Both the position numbers and the translations under genes were made by a program. Shown in pieces: positions 28,431 to 39,172 of a stretch of DNA of 64,000 nt. Position 1 is the stretch's first letter. Each line of letters begins with the position of its first letter. This DNA is from Bradyrhizobium sp. 186 (GTDB lineage Bacteria; Pseudomonadota; Alphaproteobacteria; Rhizobiales; Xanthobacteraceae), in NCBI RefSeq assembly GCF_023101685.1, contig NZ_CP082164.1, positions 372,001-436,000 on the forward strand. Reading direction: 5' to 3'. Below the pieces are notes generated by a model. The model was not told where the DNA came from. It did no database searches and saw only the letters and a list, made by a program, of their open reading frames with translations.

Positions 28431-29086
28431 TGATCACGCTCTATCACTGCGACGCCGCGCGCTCCTTCCGCCCGCTCTGGATGCTGGAGGAAATGGGGCT
28501 GCCGTACGAATTGAAGATGCTGCCGTTCCCGCCGCGGGTGTTCGCCAAGGACTATCTCGGCATCAATCCGCTCGGCACGATTCCCTTCCTGATCGACGGC
28601 GAAGCGCGGATGACGGAGTCCTCCGGCATCTGCCACTATCTCGGGATCAAATACGCCCCGACGCCGCTGATGGTGGACCCCAGCGATCCCGCTTATGGCG
28701 CCTTCCTGAACTGGATGTATTTCAGCGACGCCACGTTAACTTTCCCGCAAACGCTGGTGCTCCGGTACAGCCAGCTCGAGCCGGAGGAGCGTCGCAATCC
28801 GCAGGTCGCCGGCGACTACGCAAAATGGTTTCTGGGCCGGCTGCGCGCCGTTGAGGCAGCGACCGCAACTGCCGAAACCTTGTGCGCCGGCCGCTTCACC
28901 GCGGCCGACATCGTGATCGGCTATGCGCTCCGGCTCGCGGACAATATCGGGCTCGCCAAGGATTTTGGGCCGAATGTCGCAGCCTATTGGGCCCGCCTGC
29001 AGCAGCGCGACGGCTTCAAGCGCGCGGTTGCGGCGGAGCAGAAAGCAGGAGTCGAGCAGAACATCGCGCCGCGGGTAAGGGCGTAA
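28430..29086 (+). CDS. Glutathione S-transferase family protein
   Basis: A 218-residue cytosolic GST-like protein with an N-terminal thioredoxin fold (MITLYHCDAARSFRPLWMLE; GTIPFLIDGEARMTESSGIC, in which the ES pair binds the glutathione gamma-glutamyl group) and an all-helical C-terminal domain (FTAADIVIGYALRLADNIGL). Its start overlaps the stop of the dehydrogenase. GSTs in acyl-CoA clusters may detoxify unsaturated intermediates or serve as isomerases; the role here is not known. Confidence 0.86.
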
Positions 29087-29094
29087 TCTCCCTT

Positions 29095-29221
29095 GTCGTC
29101 CCGGCGAAGGCCGGGACCCATACCCCCCATGGAGATGTTTTGCGAAGATTGGTCGTTCGGGATTAGCACCATCCGCATCGATAGACCTCGCGGTATGGGT
29201 CCCGGCCTTCGCCGGGACGAC
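29095..29221. repeat. Family B palindromic repeat, copy 1 (subtype I)
   Basis: The arms GTCGTCCCGGCGAAGGCCGG and CCGGCCTTCGCCGGGACGAC are exact inverted copies, each continuing into GACCCATA/TATGGGTC. The centre resembles the copies at 40981 and 59233 but in the opposite orientation. It occupies about half of the 290-bp gap before the AraC gene; the rest of the gap must hold the AraC promoter. Confidence 0.82.
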
Positions 29222-29376
29222 GGTTTTGTTGGAGGTTCCGGGTTCGGTCCTGCGGACCGTCCTGGCACGACCACCTGTATCTTTTGACAGCGCTATCCCG
29301 CCGTGACAGCGCCCAAATTTCCGCTAAGGTGACCTCCGTCCGCAGCGGCCAGAGAGCCGCGCGAGGAGGACCGCCA

Positions 29377-30177
29377 ATGGAAGATCTGGGTCGCGAATCC
29401 GACCATCTGATGCTGATCACGCCGGAGCGGGTGTTTTATGCCGGCCTGCTCGGCCGCCCGCGCAAGCGGACACCCGGCTGCTGCCACGTCTATGTGGCGG
29501 TCAAGGGCAACCTGCATCTGACGATCGACGACGTCCACACCACCGGCGAATTGATCGTGACCCTGCCGAACCAGCGGCACTCCATCGCCAGTGACTACCG
29601 CACTGCGATCAGCGTGACGCTCGAACCGGAAAGCATGCCGGACGGCGCGCCGGAGGCATTGGCGGAGCGGCTCACCGGACCGGACAAGGCCGTCTATGCC
29701 CGCAAGATCCTGGCCGCCTACGCGCTGCTGCGGCAGCGCCGCTATGGCGACATCGCCACCGCCGAATTCGACGAGATGTGCTTTGGCGAGGCGCTGCCGC
29801 GCCGCGTGCTCGACCCGCGGGTGACGCGTGCGGTCGCGCGCATCGAGCGCTTCTCCGGTGAGCCGGTAACGGCGGATTGCTGCGCCACGGAGGCGGGCCT
29901 GTCGGCCTCGCGCTTCCTGCACCTGTTCAAGGAAGAGACCGGCATCTCGTTCCGCTCCTTCCGCGCCTGGAAACGCGCGCGGCACCTGCTGCATTTCGCC
30001 AATCAGGACCTCAACCTCGCCCATCTCGCGCAGGACATCGGCTATCCCGATTCGACCCATTTCAGCCATTCGATCCGCCGCTTCTATGGATTGAAGCCGC
30101 GCGCGATCTTCGTCGGCTCGCGGGACCTCGCGATCTATCGCAGCAGCGAGACGGTGAGGCTTGCGGAAGCGAGCTAG
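29377..30177 (+). CDS. AraC family transcriptional regulator
   Basis: A 266-residue regulator. The N-terminal half (about residues 1-150) is a cupin-like effector domain (RVFYAGLLGRPRKRTPGCCH; TLPNQRHSIASDYRTAISV). The C-terminal 100 residues hold two helix-turn-helix motifs: CCATEAGLSASRFLHLFKEE and LAHLAQDIGYPDSTHFSHSI. GAGGAGG precedes the ATG at 29377. It lies within the acyl-CoA cluster and is its likely regulator; the inducer is unknown. Confidence 0.9.
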   Translation: MEDLGRESDHLMLITPERVFYAGLLGRPRKRTPGCCHVYVAVKGNLHLTIDDVHTTGELIVTLPNQRHSIASDYRTAISVTLEPESMPDGAPEALAERLTGPDKAVYARKILAAYALLRQRRYGDIATAEFDEMCFGEALPRRVLDPRVTRAVARIERFSGEPVTADCCATEAGLSASRFLHLFKEETGISFRSFRAWKRARHLLHFANQDLNLAHLAQDIGYPDSTHFSHSIRRFYGLKPRAIFVGSRDLAIYRSSETVRLAEAS

Positions 30178-30190
30178 GGTCGTCGTTTTC

Positions 30191-30283
30191 GTAGGGTGGG
30201 CAAAGCGAAGCGTGCCCACCGTTTCGAGCGCAACCGCGGAGAGATGGTGGGCACGGCGCAAGTGCGCCTTTGCCCACCCTACG
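30191..30283. repeat. Family D palindromic repeat
   Basis: The arms GTAGGGTGGGCAAAG and CTTTGCCCACCCTAC (last base at 30282-30283) are inverted. Between them lie further pairs, GTGCCCACC and GGTGGGCAC. It starts 13 bp after the AraC stop and precedes the BKACE gene. No coding content. Confidence 0.78.
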
Positions 30284-30396
30284 CGCAGCCTTTAAATCGC
30301 TAGCTTCTCCGCGCAAGAAGCCGCATGTCGCGCGTCACATGATCGCAAGCGTTGAATTCTCAACGTGCGAGACATCCAGGTCATGAGCGACAAGGC

Positions 30397-31263
30397 ATGA
30401 GCGACAAGGCCGTCATCACCTGCGCGCTGAACGGCGTGCTCACCGATCCCAAGCAGCACAACGTGCCGGTCACGCCGGAGCAGATGGCACGCGAGGCCAA
30501 GGCCGCGTTCGATGCGGGCGCCAGCATCATGCACATCCATCTGCGCCAGCAGGCGCCGAACAAGGGTCACCTGCCGTCCTGGGAGGTCGGCGTCAGCAAG
30601 GAGATCCAGCAGGCGATCCGCGAGGCGTGCCCCGGCGTGATCATCAACCACACTTCGGGCATCTCCGGGCCAAACTACAGCGGCGCGCTCGACTGTATCC
30701 GCGAGACCAGGCCGGAGATCGCCGCCTGCAACGCCGGCTCGCTGAATTACCTGAAGGTCAAGGCTGACAACACCTGGGCCTGGCCGCCGATGATGTTCGA
30801 CAACGCCGTCGAGAAGGTGAAGGACTATCTCGACGTCATGAACGCGGTCGGCACCATCCCCGAGTTCGAGTGTTTTGACGTCGGCATCGTGCGCTGCGTC
30901 GGCATGTACAACCAGGTCGGCATGTACAAGGGCCCGCTCGAATATAACTTCGTGATGGGCGTCGCCTCCGGCATGCCGTCGGATCCCGAGCTGCTTCCGA
31001 TCCTGCTCAGGCTGAAGCATCCCGAGGCGCATTGGCAGGTCACCGCCATCGGCCGCGAAGAGATCTGGCCGCTGCATCAGCGTTGCGCCGAGCTCGGCGG
31101 CCATCTGCGCACCGGCCTGGAGGACACCTTCTATCTCGCCGACGGCAAGAAGGTGACGTCGAACGGCCAGCTGATCGAGGCCGCTGCCGCCTGCGCGCGG
31201 CGCGCAGGCCGCGAGATCGCGAGCCCGGCCGAGGCGCGGAAGATCTTTGGGACGAATCGGTAG
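30397..31263 (+). CDS. BKACE family beta-keto acid cleavage enzyme (DUF849)
   Basis: A 288-residue TIM-barrel enzyme that condenses a beta-keto acid with acetyl-CoA and splits it to acetoacetate plus a new acyl-CoA, as in 3-keto-5-aminohexanoate cleavage. H46 and H48 (MHIHLR) are the expected Zn ligands. Other family stretches are HTSGISGPNYSGALDCI and GREEIWPLHQRCAELGGHLR. The substrate is unassigned for most members. A 14-bp tandem duplication at the start produces two ATGs; the upstream one (30383) reads five codons and stops at a TGA overlapping the real ATG at 30397. Confidence 0.88.
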   Translation: MSDKAVITCALNGVLTDPKQHNVPVTPEQMAREAKAAFDAGASIMHIHLRQQAPNKGHLPSWEVGVSKEIQQAIREACPGVIINHTSGISGPNYSGALDCIRETRPEIAACNAGSLNYLKVKADNTWAWPPMMFDNAVEKVKDYLDVMNAVGTIPEFECFDVGIVRCVGMYNQVGMYKGPLEYNFVMGVASGMPSDPELLPILLRLKHPEAHWQVTAIGREEIWPLHQRCAELGGHLRTGLEDTFYLADGKKVTSNGQLIEAAAACARRAGREIASPAEARKIFGTNR

Positions 31264-31277
31264 GTATCGCCTCAACC

Positions 31278-31361
31278 GTCATTGCGAGCGAAGCGAAGCA
31301 ATCCAGAATCTTTCCGTAGAGGCAGTCTGGATTGCTTCGTCGCTTCGCTCCTCGCAATGAC
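31278..31361. repeat. Family E palindromic repeat
   Basis: The left arm CGTCATTGCGAGCGAAGCGA (starting one base upstream) and right arm TCGCTTCGCTCCTCGCAATG are inverted, with an inner pair AAGCAATCCAGA/TCTGGATTGCTT. It fills the gap between BKACE and the carboxylase, whose Shine-Dalgarno begins 5 bp after it. Confidence 0.8.
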
Positions 31362-31376
31362 GAGCAGGATAGAGTC

Positions 31377-32989
31377 ATGTCCATTCTCGAAAACACCATT
31401 GCCCCCGGCAGCGCCGCCTATCACGCCAACCGCGACGGCATGCTCGGCCTGATCGACCGCATGCGTGCGCTGGAAGAGCGCACGCGTAGCGCATCCGCCG
31501 CGGCAAAGGATCGCTTCCACAAGCGCGGCCAGCTGCTGCCGCGGGAGCGCGTCGCGCTGGTGCTCGATCCCGGCGCGCCCTTCATCGAGCTGTCGACGCT
31601 CGCCGGCTACATGTTCGATGTGTCTGATCCGAACAAGAGCGTGCCCGGCGGCGGCGTCATCGCCGGCATCGGCTTCGTCTCGGGCGTCCGCTGCATGGTC
31701 AGCGCCAATGACGCCGGCATCGATGCCGGCGCACTCCAGCCTTACGGCCTCGACAAAACGCTGCGGGTCCAGGAACTCGCGCTCGAGAACAAGCTGCCTT
31801 ACGTCCAGCTCGTCGAAAGCGCCGGTGCGAACCTGCTGCGGTACCGCGTCGAGGATTTCGTGCGCGGCGGCAATATCTTTCGCAATCTCGCGCGGCTCTC
31901 GGCGGCGGGGTTGCCGGTCGTCACCGTGACGCACGGCTCGTCCACCGCGGGCGGCGCCTATCAGACCGGCCTGTCCGACTACATCGTCATGGTGCGCGGC
32001 CGCACGCGTGCTTTCCTCGCCGGGCCGCCGCTGCTGAAGGCCGCAACCGGCGAGATCGCGACCGAAGAGGAGCTCGGCGGCGCCGAGATGCACACCCAGG
32101 TCTCCGGCCTCGGCGATTACCTCGCCGAGGACGATCGCGACGCCCTGCGCATCGCGCGCGAGATCATGGCGGCGCTGGAATGGGAGCGGCCGGGCAGGGT
32201 GGCCGCGCAATACAAGCCACCGCGCTACGACCAGGACGAGCTCCTCGGCATCATGCCGATGGATCACAAGCGCTCTGTGGACATGAAGCAGGTGATCGCG
32301 CGCATCGTCGACGATTCCGACTTCACCGAGATGGCGCCGAATTACGGCCCCGCCACCGTCTGCGGTCACGCCCGCATCGAGGGCCAGGCGATCGGCATCA
32401 TCACCAACAATGGCCCGCTCGACCCGGCCGGCGCCAACAAGGCGACGCATTTCATCCAGGCGTGCTGCCAGACCCGGACCCCGCTGCTCTATCTCAACAA
32501 CACCACCGGCTACATGGTCGGCCGAGCCTATGAAGAAGCCGGCATGATCAAGCACGGCTCGAAGATGATCCAGGCGGTGACCTCGGCGACGGTGCCGCAG
32601 ATCACGATCTATTGCGGCGCCTCCTTCGGCGCCGGCAATTACGGCATGTGCGGCCGCGGCTTCCATCCGCGCTTCTGTTTCTCCTGGCCCAACGCCAAGA
32701 CCGCTGTGATGGGCGGCGAGCAGGCCGCTGAGACCATGGCGATCGTAACGGAGGCTGCTGCCGCGCGCCGCGGCAAGCCGATCGAGAAGGACAAGCTGGA
32801 GGCCATGAAGGCACAGATCGTCGGCGTGTTCGACGGCCAGATGGACGTGTTCTCGACCAGCGCGCGCGTGCTCGACGACGGCGTGATTGATCCGCGCGAC
32901 ACCCGCGCGGTCCTGTCCGAGGTGCTCGCCATCTGCCGCGAGGGCGACGCACGCACGCCCCAGCGCATGCAATTCTCGGTGGCCCGCCC

Positions 32990-32993
<4 letters not shown>
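31377..32993 (+). CDS. Biotin-dependent acyl-CoA carboxylase, carboxyltransferase (beta) subunit
   Basis: A 538-residue carboxyltransferase of the propionyl/methylcrotonyl/geranyl-CoA carboxylase type. It transfers CO2 from carboxybiotin to an acyl-CoA. N- and C-terminal crotonase-fold halves are visible (LPYVQLVESAGANLL; GLPVVTVTHGSSTAGGAYQTG; LYLNNTTGYMVGRAYEEAGM; IYCGASFGAGNYGMCGRGF). The glycine-rich oxyanion loops and overall features are closest to methylcrotonyl/geranyl-CoA carboxylases. AGGA lies upstream of the ATG at 31377. It overlaps the alpha-subunit gene by four bases (ATGA). Confidence 0.88.
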
Positions 32994-34966
<1,973 letters not shown>

Positions 34967-34988
34967 ACTAGCGCGTCAAACTCAACTC

Positions 34989-35109
34989 GTCGTCCCGGCG
35001 AAGGCCGGGTCCCATAGCCACAGGATTGAGTTTGACAAAGACTTGGAGTTGCCAGCTCGCGCCATAACCTCTTCCTGGGGTTATGGGTCCCGGCCTTCGC
35101 CGGGACGAC
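34989..35109. repeat. Family B palindromic repeat, copy 2 (subtype II)
   Basis: The arms GTCGTCCCGGCGAAGGCCGG and CCGGCCTTCGCCGGGACGAC are inverted. The centre (GCCAGCTCGCGCCATAACC) resembles the copy interrupted by the IS element (50130-51663). It lies between convergent genes and may act as a bidirectional transcript end. Confidence 0.82.
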
Positions 35110-35116
35110 GGCGAAA

Positions 35117-36103
35117 TTATTGACCGCGCCCCGTCCCCTCGTTCAACAAGCACGCCACCTGGTGTCCATCGCTCGCGTCCACCAGCGCCGGCCGCTCCGT
35201 CCTGCACCGCTCCATCGCAAACCGGCAGCGCGTGTGAAACGCGCATCCCGGCGGCGGGTTGACCGGACTCGGCACGTCGCCGTCGACCAGCGGTGCGAGC
35301 TTTTTTGCAAGCGGGTTCGCAACCGGCACTGAGGCGAGCAGCGCCTGCGTGTAGGGATGCCGCGGATTGCGAAACAGCTCGTCCTTGTCGGCGATCTCGA
35401 CGATGCGGCCGAGATACATCACGGCGACGCGGTGACTGATATGGGCGACGACCGCCAGATCATGGGCAATGAAGAGATAGGAGAAGCCATGCTGCCGTTG
35501 CAGGTCGATCAGGAGATTGATCACCTGTGCCTGGATCGAGACGTCCAGCGCCGAAACCGGCTCGTCACACACGATCAGACGGGGTCCGAGCGCAAGCGCC
35601 CGCGCGATGCAGATGCGCTGGCGCTGGCCGCCGGAGAATTGATGCGGGAAGTTGCGCATCTGGTCGGGCCGCAGGCCCACCTGTTCGAACAGCTTTGCGG
35701 TACGCGCCTCCAGTGTTTTGCCGCTGGCGAGACCATGCACGGCCAGTGGCTCGCCGACGATGTCACCCGCGGTCATGCGCGGATTGAGCGAGGCAAACGG
35801 GTCCTGGAACACGATCTGCATCGAGCGGCGATGTGGACGTAGCGCAGTCTTGGAAAGGTGGGTGATGTCCTCGCCGTCGAGGCGGATCTGGCCCGACGTC
35901 GGCTCGACCAGCCGCAGCACGCTGCGCGCCACCGTCGATTTGCCGCAGCCGGATTCGCCGACGAGACCCAGCGTCTCGCCGATGCCAACCGAAAATGAGA
36001 CGCCGTCGACCGCGTGCACGGTGCCGACCTGCCGGCGCAGCACGCCCGCGCGCACCGGATAGTGCTTTGTCAGATCAGTGACTTCGAGCAGCGGTTCGGT
36101 CAT
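35117..36103 (-). CDS. Oligopeptide-type ABC transporter ATP-binding protein (OppF/DppF-like)
   Basis: A 328-residue ATPase. Walker A is GESGCGKST, signature [15 protein letters not shown], Walker [13 protein letters not shown]. The C-terminal oligo_HPY region has the family cysteines ([16 protein letters not shown]). Its ATG overlaps the stop of the OppD-like gene (ATGA). It is the last gene of a five-gene importer operon. The true cargo could be a peptide, opine or other compound. Confidence 0.91.
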   Translation of the reverse strand: MTEPLLEVTDLTKHYPVRAGVLRRQVGTVHAVDGVSFSVGIGETLGLVGESGCGKSTVARSVLRLVEPTSGQIRLDGEDITHLSKTALRPHRRSMQIVFQDPFASLNPRMTAGDIVGEPLAVHGLASGKTLEARTAKLFEQVGLRPDQMRNFPHQFSGGQRQRICIARALALGPRLIVCDEPVSALDVSIQAQVINLLIDLQRQHGFSYLFIAHDLAVVAHISHRVAVMYLGRIVEIADKDELFRNPRHPYTQALLASVPVANPLAKKLAPLVDGDVPSPVNPPPGCAFHTRCRFAMERCRTERPALVDASDGHQVACLLNEGTGRGQ

Positions 36104-37107
36104 GCCACCTCCGCGACTTCCTCTGCGCGCCAGCAGGCCGCGAGATGGCCGCCGCCCCAATCGGCGAGCGGGGGATACTCGTCCAGGCAGCGCTTGATCG
36201 CGAGCTTGCAGCGCGGCGCGAAAGCGCAGCCTTGCGGCAGCCGCACCAGCGACGGCACGGTGCCGGGAATTTCGTTCAGTCGCGCATGCGCCGCGAGACC
36301 GGACGTCGGCACTGCCGGGATCGAAGCCATCAGCCCGCGCGTATAGGGATGTTTTGGCGCGGCGAACAGCGCCTCGACGCTCGCCTCCTCCACCTTCCTG
36401 CCCGCATACATCACGATCACGCGCTGCGCCGTTTGCGCAACGACGCCTAGATCATGCGTGATCAACACGAGGCCCGTTCCGAGCTCCTTCTGGAGGTCGA
36501 GGATGAGCGCCAAGATCTGTGCCTGGATGGTGACGTCGAGCGCAGTGGTCGGTTCGTCCGCGATCAGCAGCGCCGGTCGGCAGGCCAATGCCATCGCGAT
36601 CATCGCGCGCTGGCGCATGCCGCCGGAGAGCTGATGCGGATATTCCCGCGCACGCCGCGCTGGTTCGGGGATGCGAACCAGGCGCAGCATCTCGACTGCG
36701 ATGTCGCGTGCCTCTCTGGTGGACATCGCCCGATGCAACCGCACAGCCTCGACGATCTGGTCGCCGATCCGCATCACCGGATTGAGCGAGGTCATCGGCT
36801 CCTGGAAGATCATGGAGATACGGTTGCCGCGGATCGCGCGCATCCTTGCTTCGTCGAGCGCAAGCAAATCGGTGCCTTCGAGCGTGACCGTGCCGCCGAC
36901 GATGCGGCCGGGCGGATCGGGTACGAGCCGCATCAAGGAAAGCGCGGTGACGCTTTTGCCACAGCCGGACTCTCCGACGATCGCCAGCGTCTCGCCGCGC
37001 TTCACGGTAAACGAGACGTCGTCCACGGCCTTGAACAGACCGGAATTGGTGAAGAATACCGTTTTCAGGTTCTTCACCTCGAGCACGAGATCGGTTGCCT
37101 GTTTCAT
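36100..37107 (-). CDS. Oligopeptide-type ABC transporter ATP-binding protein (OppD/DppD-like)
   Basis: A 335-residue ATPase paired with the OppF-like subunit. Walker A is GESGCGKSV, signature [15 protein letters not shown], Walker [13 protein letters not shown]. The C-terminal region [17 protein letters not shown] carries the cysteine pattern of this family. Its start shares one base with the stop of the permease gene upstream (TGATG). Confidence 0.91.
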   Translation of the reverse strand: MKQATDLVLEVKNLKTVFFTNSGLFKAVDDVSFTVKRGETLAIVGESGCGKSVTALSLMRLVPDPPGRIVGGTVTLEGTDLLALDEARMRAIRGNRISMIFQEPMTSLNPVMRIGDQIVEAVRLHRAMSTREARDIAVEMLRLVRIPEPARRAREYPHQLSGGMRQRAMIAMALACRPALLIADEPTTALDVTIQAQILALILDLQKELGTGLVLITHDLGVVAQTAQRVIVMYAGRKVEEASVEALFAAPKHPYTRGLMASIPAVPTSGLAAHARLNEIPGTVPSLVRLPQGCAFAPRCKLAIKRCLDEYPPLADWGGGHLAACWRAEEVAEVA

Positions 37108-38000
37108 CAGCCGCGCTGCCTCGGATCGAGAATATCGCGCAGGGCATCACCGAACAAGTTGGCGCCAAACACGGCGAGGCTGATCGCAATGCCGGGGAAG
37201 ATAACAAGCCACGGCGCGGTGCGGACATATTCGGCGGCGGACTCCGAGAGCATGCGGCCCCAGGACGGATAAGGCTCGGGAATGCCGAGGCCGAGGAAGG
37301 ACAGCGAAGCCTCGGTGAGAATGGTCGAGCCGAGTTGCGCGGTCGCGAGCACGATCAGCGGCGCCAGCGTGTTCGGCAGCACGTGGCGGAGCGCGATCCG
37401 CGTCTCGCTCATGCCGATCGACTTGGCGGCTTCGATGAAAGGCAGTTCGCGCAGTGCCAGCGTGTTGGCGCGGATGACGCGGGCGACCGTCGGGATCAGC
37501 GGAATGGCGATAGCGATGATGACGTTCGGCAAGGACGGCCCGAGCGCGGCCGTCATCACTAGCGCGAGCACCAGGAGCGGCAGCGCCTGGAGGACGTCGG
37601 AGACGCGCTGGAACACGAGATCGACCCAGCCTGAGAGATAGCCGGAGGTGAGCCCGACGATCACGCCGATCGTGCCGCCGAGCGCGGTCGAGCCGATTCC
37701 GACTGCCAGCGATACCCGCGCGCCGTGGATGATACGGCTGAACACGTCGCGGCCGAAGGAATCCGTGCCCATCCAGTGCGCCAGGCTTGGGCGCGCCAGC
37801 GCACGGGCGGAATCGATCGATAGGGGATCATCGCGTGCGATGAAGTCGGCGAAGATCGCGGTGAACACGAATACGGTTATGATGACGAGGCCGGCCGCGC
37901 CCAACACGTGCCGCTGCGCCAGGAACAGCACGCGTCGCCAGCCGCCGGTCGCATGCGCACCGGCGCGCCTCAATTCGAGATCATAGTCGATCGCGGCCAT
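37107..38000 (-). CDS. ABC transporter permease (DppC-like)
   Basis: A 297-residue inner-membrane permease. An N-terminal helix (LGAAGLVIITVFVFTAIFAD) precedes HWMGTDSFGRDVFSRIIHGAR, the DppC hallmark, then five helices with the EAA-type loop (EAAKSIGMSETRIALRHVLPN). The ATG at 38000 gives MAAIDYDLELRR; further upstream the frame only translates the family A repeat. That repeat separates it by 182 bp from dppB. Confidence 0.91.
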   Translation of the reverse strand: MAAIDYDLELRRAGAHATGGWRRVLFLAQRHVLGAAGLVIITVFVFTAIFADFIARDDPLSIDSARALARPSLAHWMGTDSFGRDVFSRIIHGARVSLAVGIGSTALGGTIGVIVGLTSGYLSGWVDLVFQRVSDVLQALPLLVLALVMTAALGPSLPNVIIAIAIPLIPTVARVIRANTLALRELPFIEAAKSIGMSETRIALRHVLPNTLAPLIVLATAQLGSTILTEASLSFLGLGIPEPYPSWGRMLSESAAEYVRTAPWLVIFPGIAISLAVFGANLFGDALRDILDPRQRG

Positions 38001-38012
38001 GCTTTGCCTAAC

Positions 38013-38143
38013 TCCCTCTCCCCGCCTGCGGGGAGAGGGTTGAGGTGAGGGGCTCTCCGCGGGGAGGCGAGAGTTGGATTCGCGGAGAGTCCCCCTTTGC
38101 GCGCTGCGCAAATTCGACCTCTCCCCGCAAGCGGGGAGAGGTG
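38013..38143. repeat. Family A palindromic repeat, copy 3 (dppB-dppC gap)
   Basis: Begins CCCTCTCCCCGCCTGCGGGG and ends CCTCTCCCCGCAAGCGGGGA. The interior has GCTCTCCGCG with the inverted CGCGGAGAGT, and GCGCGCTGCGC. It lies inside the peptide-importer operon between two permease genes, like copies 1 and 2 inside the urt-fmd operon. Confidence 0.82.
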
Positions 38144-38182
38144 AAGGAACGCGCGAACGCTGTGTGAGGCATAATCATGTGG

Positions 38183-39130
38183 CTAATCCGTATATCGGAT
38201 GCGCGGATCGAAAACCGCGTAGAGCATGTCGACGATGAAATTCGCGCTCACCACCACGACGGCAATCAGCATCACGAGGTTCTGCACGATCGGATAATCG
38301 CGCCAGCGGATCGCCTCGACCAGGAAACGGGCGACGCCGGGGATGTTGAACACGGTTTCCGTGACGATCAGGCCGCCGATCAGGAACGCCGCCTCGATTC
38401 CGATCACGGTAATGACAGGCAAAATGGCGTTCTTCAGCGCATGCTGATAGTTCACCGCGGCGTCGGATGCGCCCTTGGCGCGCGCGGTGCGGATATAGTC
38501 CTGACGCAGCACCTCCAGCATCGAGGAGCGGGTGATGCGCATGGTCAGCGCGGCGCTGCGGAAGCCGACGACGGCGGCGGGGACGGCATAGGTCGCGAAG
38601 GCTTCCAGATATGTCTGCGGATTGGGGTTGAAGATCGGCATCTGGCCGAACATCGCCACCGACGCGGTGAGGATCAACAGGCCGAGCCAGAACGAAGGCA
38701 GCGACAATCCGCTCAGGCTGACCACGCGCAGCGCGTAGTCGAGCCGCGTACCCTGCTTCACCGCGCTGATAACGCCGAGTGGAATGCCGATGGAGGCCGA
38801 GAACAGCAGCGCCAGGCCCGCAAGCCGCGCCGTGATCGGGATCCGCGGCAGGATTTCCTGAAGCGCCGGCTTCTCCGAGACGTAGGAGTACCCGAAATCG
38901 CCGCGCAGGAAACCGCCGATCCAGTGCAGATATTGCACCACCATCGGCTGGTCGAGGCCGAGCTCCTTTTCCAGACTGGCCTTGTCAGCGGGGTCGACAT
39001 AGCCGGCCGCGGCAAACAGGATATCGACGATGTTGCCGGGCACGACGCGCAGCAGGAAGAAGATGACGATCGAGATCCCGAACAGGGTCACGAGCATCAG
39101 GAACAGGCGCCGTACCAGATAGGCAAACAT
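38183..39130 (-). CDS. ABC transporter permease (DppB-like)
   Basis: A 315-residue permease. The first helix is preceded by MFAYLVRRLFLMLVTLFGIS, followed by LRVVPGNIVD, a periplasmic loop, and five further helices with the EAA loop TARAKGASDAAVNYQHALKN. AGGAGG lies upstream of the ATG. It starts 42 bp after the binding-protein stop. Confidence 0.92.
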   Translation of the reverse strand: MFAYLVRRLFLMLVTLFGISIVIFFLLRVVPGNIVDILFAAAGYVDPADKASLEKELGLDQPMVVQYLHWIGGFLRGDFGYSYVSEKPALQEILPRIPITARLAGLALLFSASIGIPLGVISAVKQGTRLDYALRVVSLSGLSLPSFWLGLLILTASVAMFGQMPIFNPNPQTYLEAFATYAVPAAVVGFRSAALTMRITRSSMLEVLRQDYIRTARAKGASDAAVNYQHALKNAILPVITVIGIEAAFLIGGLIVTETVFNIPGVARFLVEAIRWRDYPIVQNLVMLIAVVVVSANFIVDMLYAVFDPRIRYTD

Positions 39131-39172
39131 CTCTCGCCTCCTGCCGATCTCGTAAGCTGCCCGCGACCTGCG

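Noticed and set aside
30191..30283. Palindromic repeats considered as possible CRISPR units or riboswitches
   Set aside because: The repeats are single dispersed inverted pairs, not regularly spaced direct repeats with spacers, and no aptamer core is recognisable.
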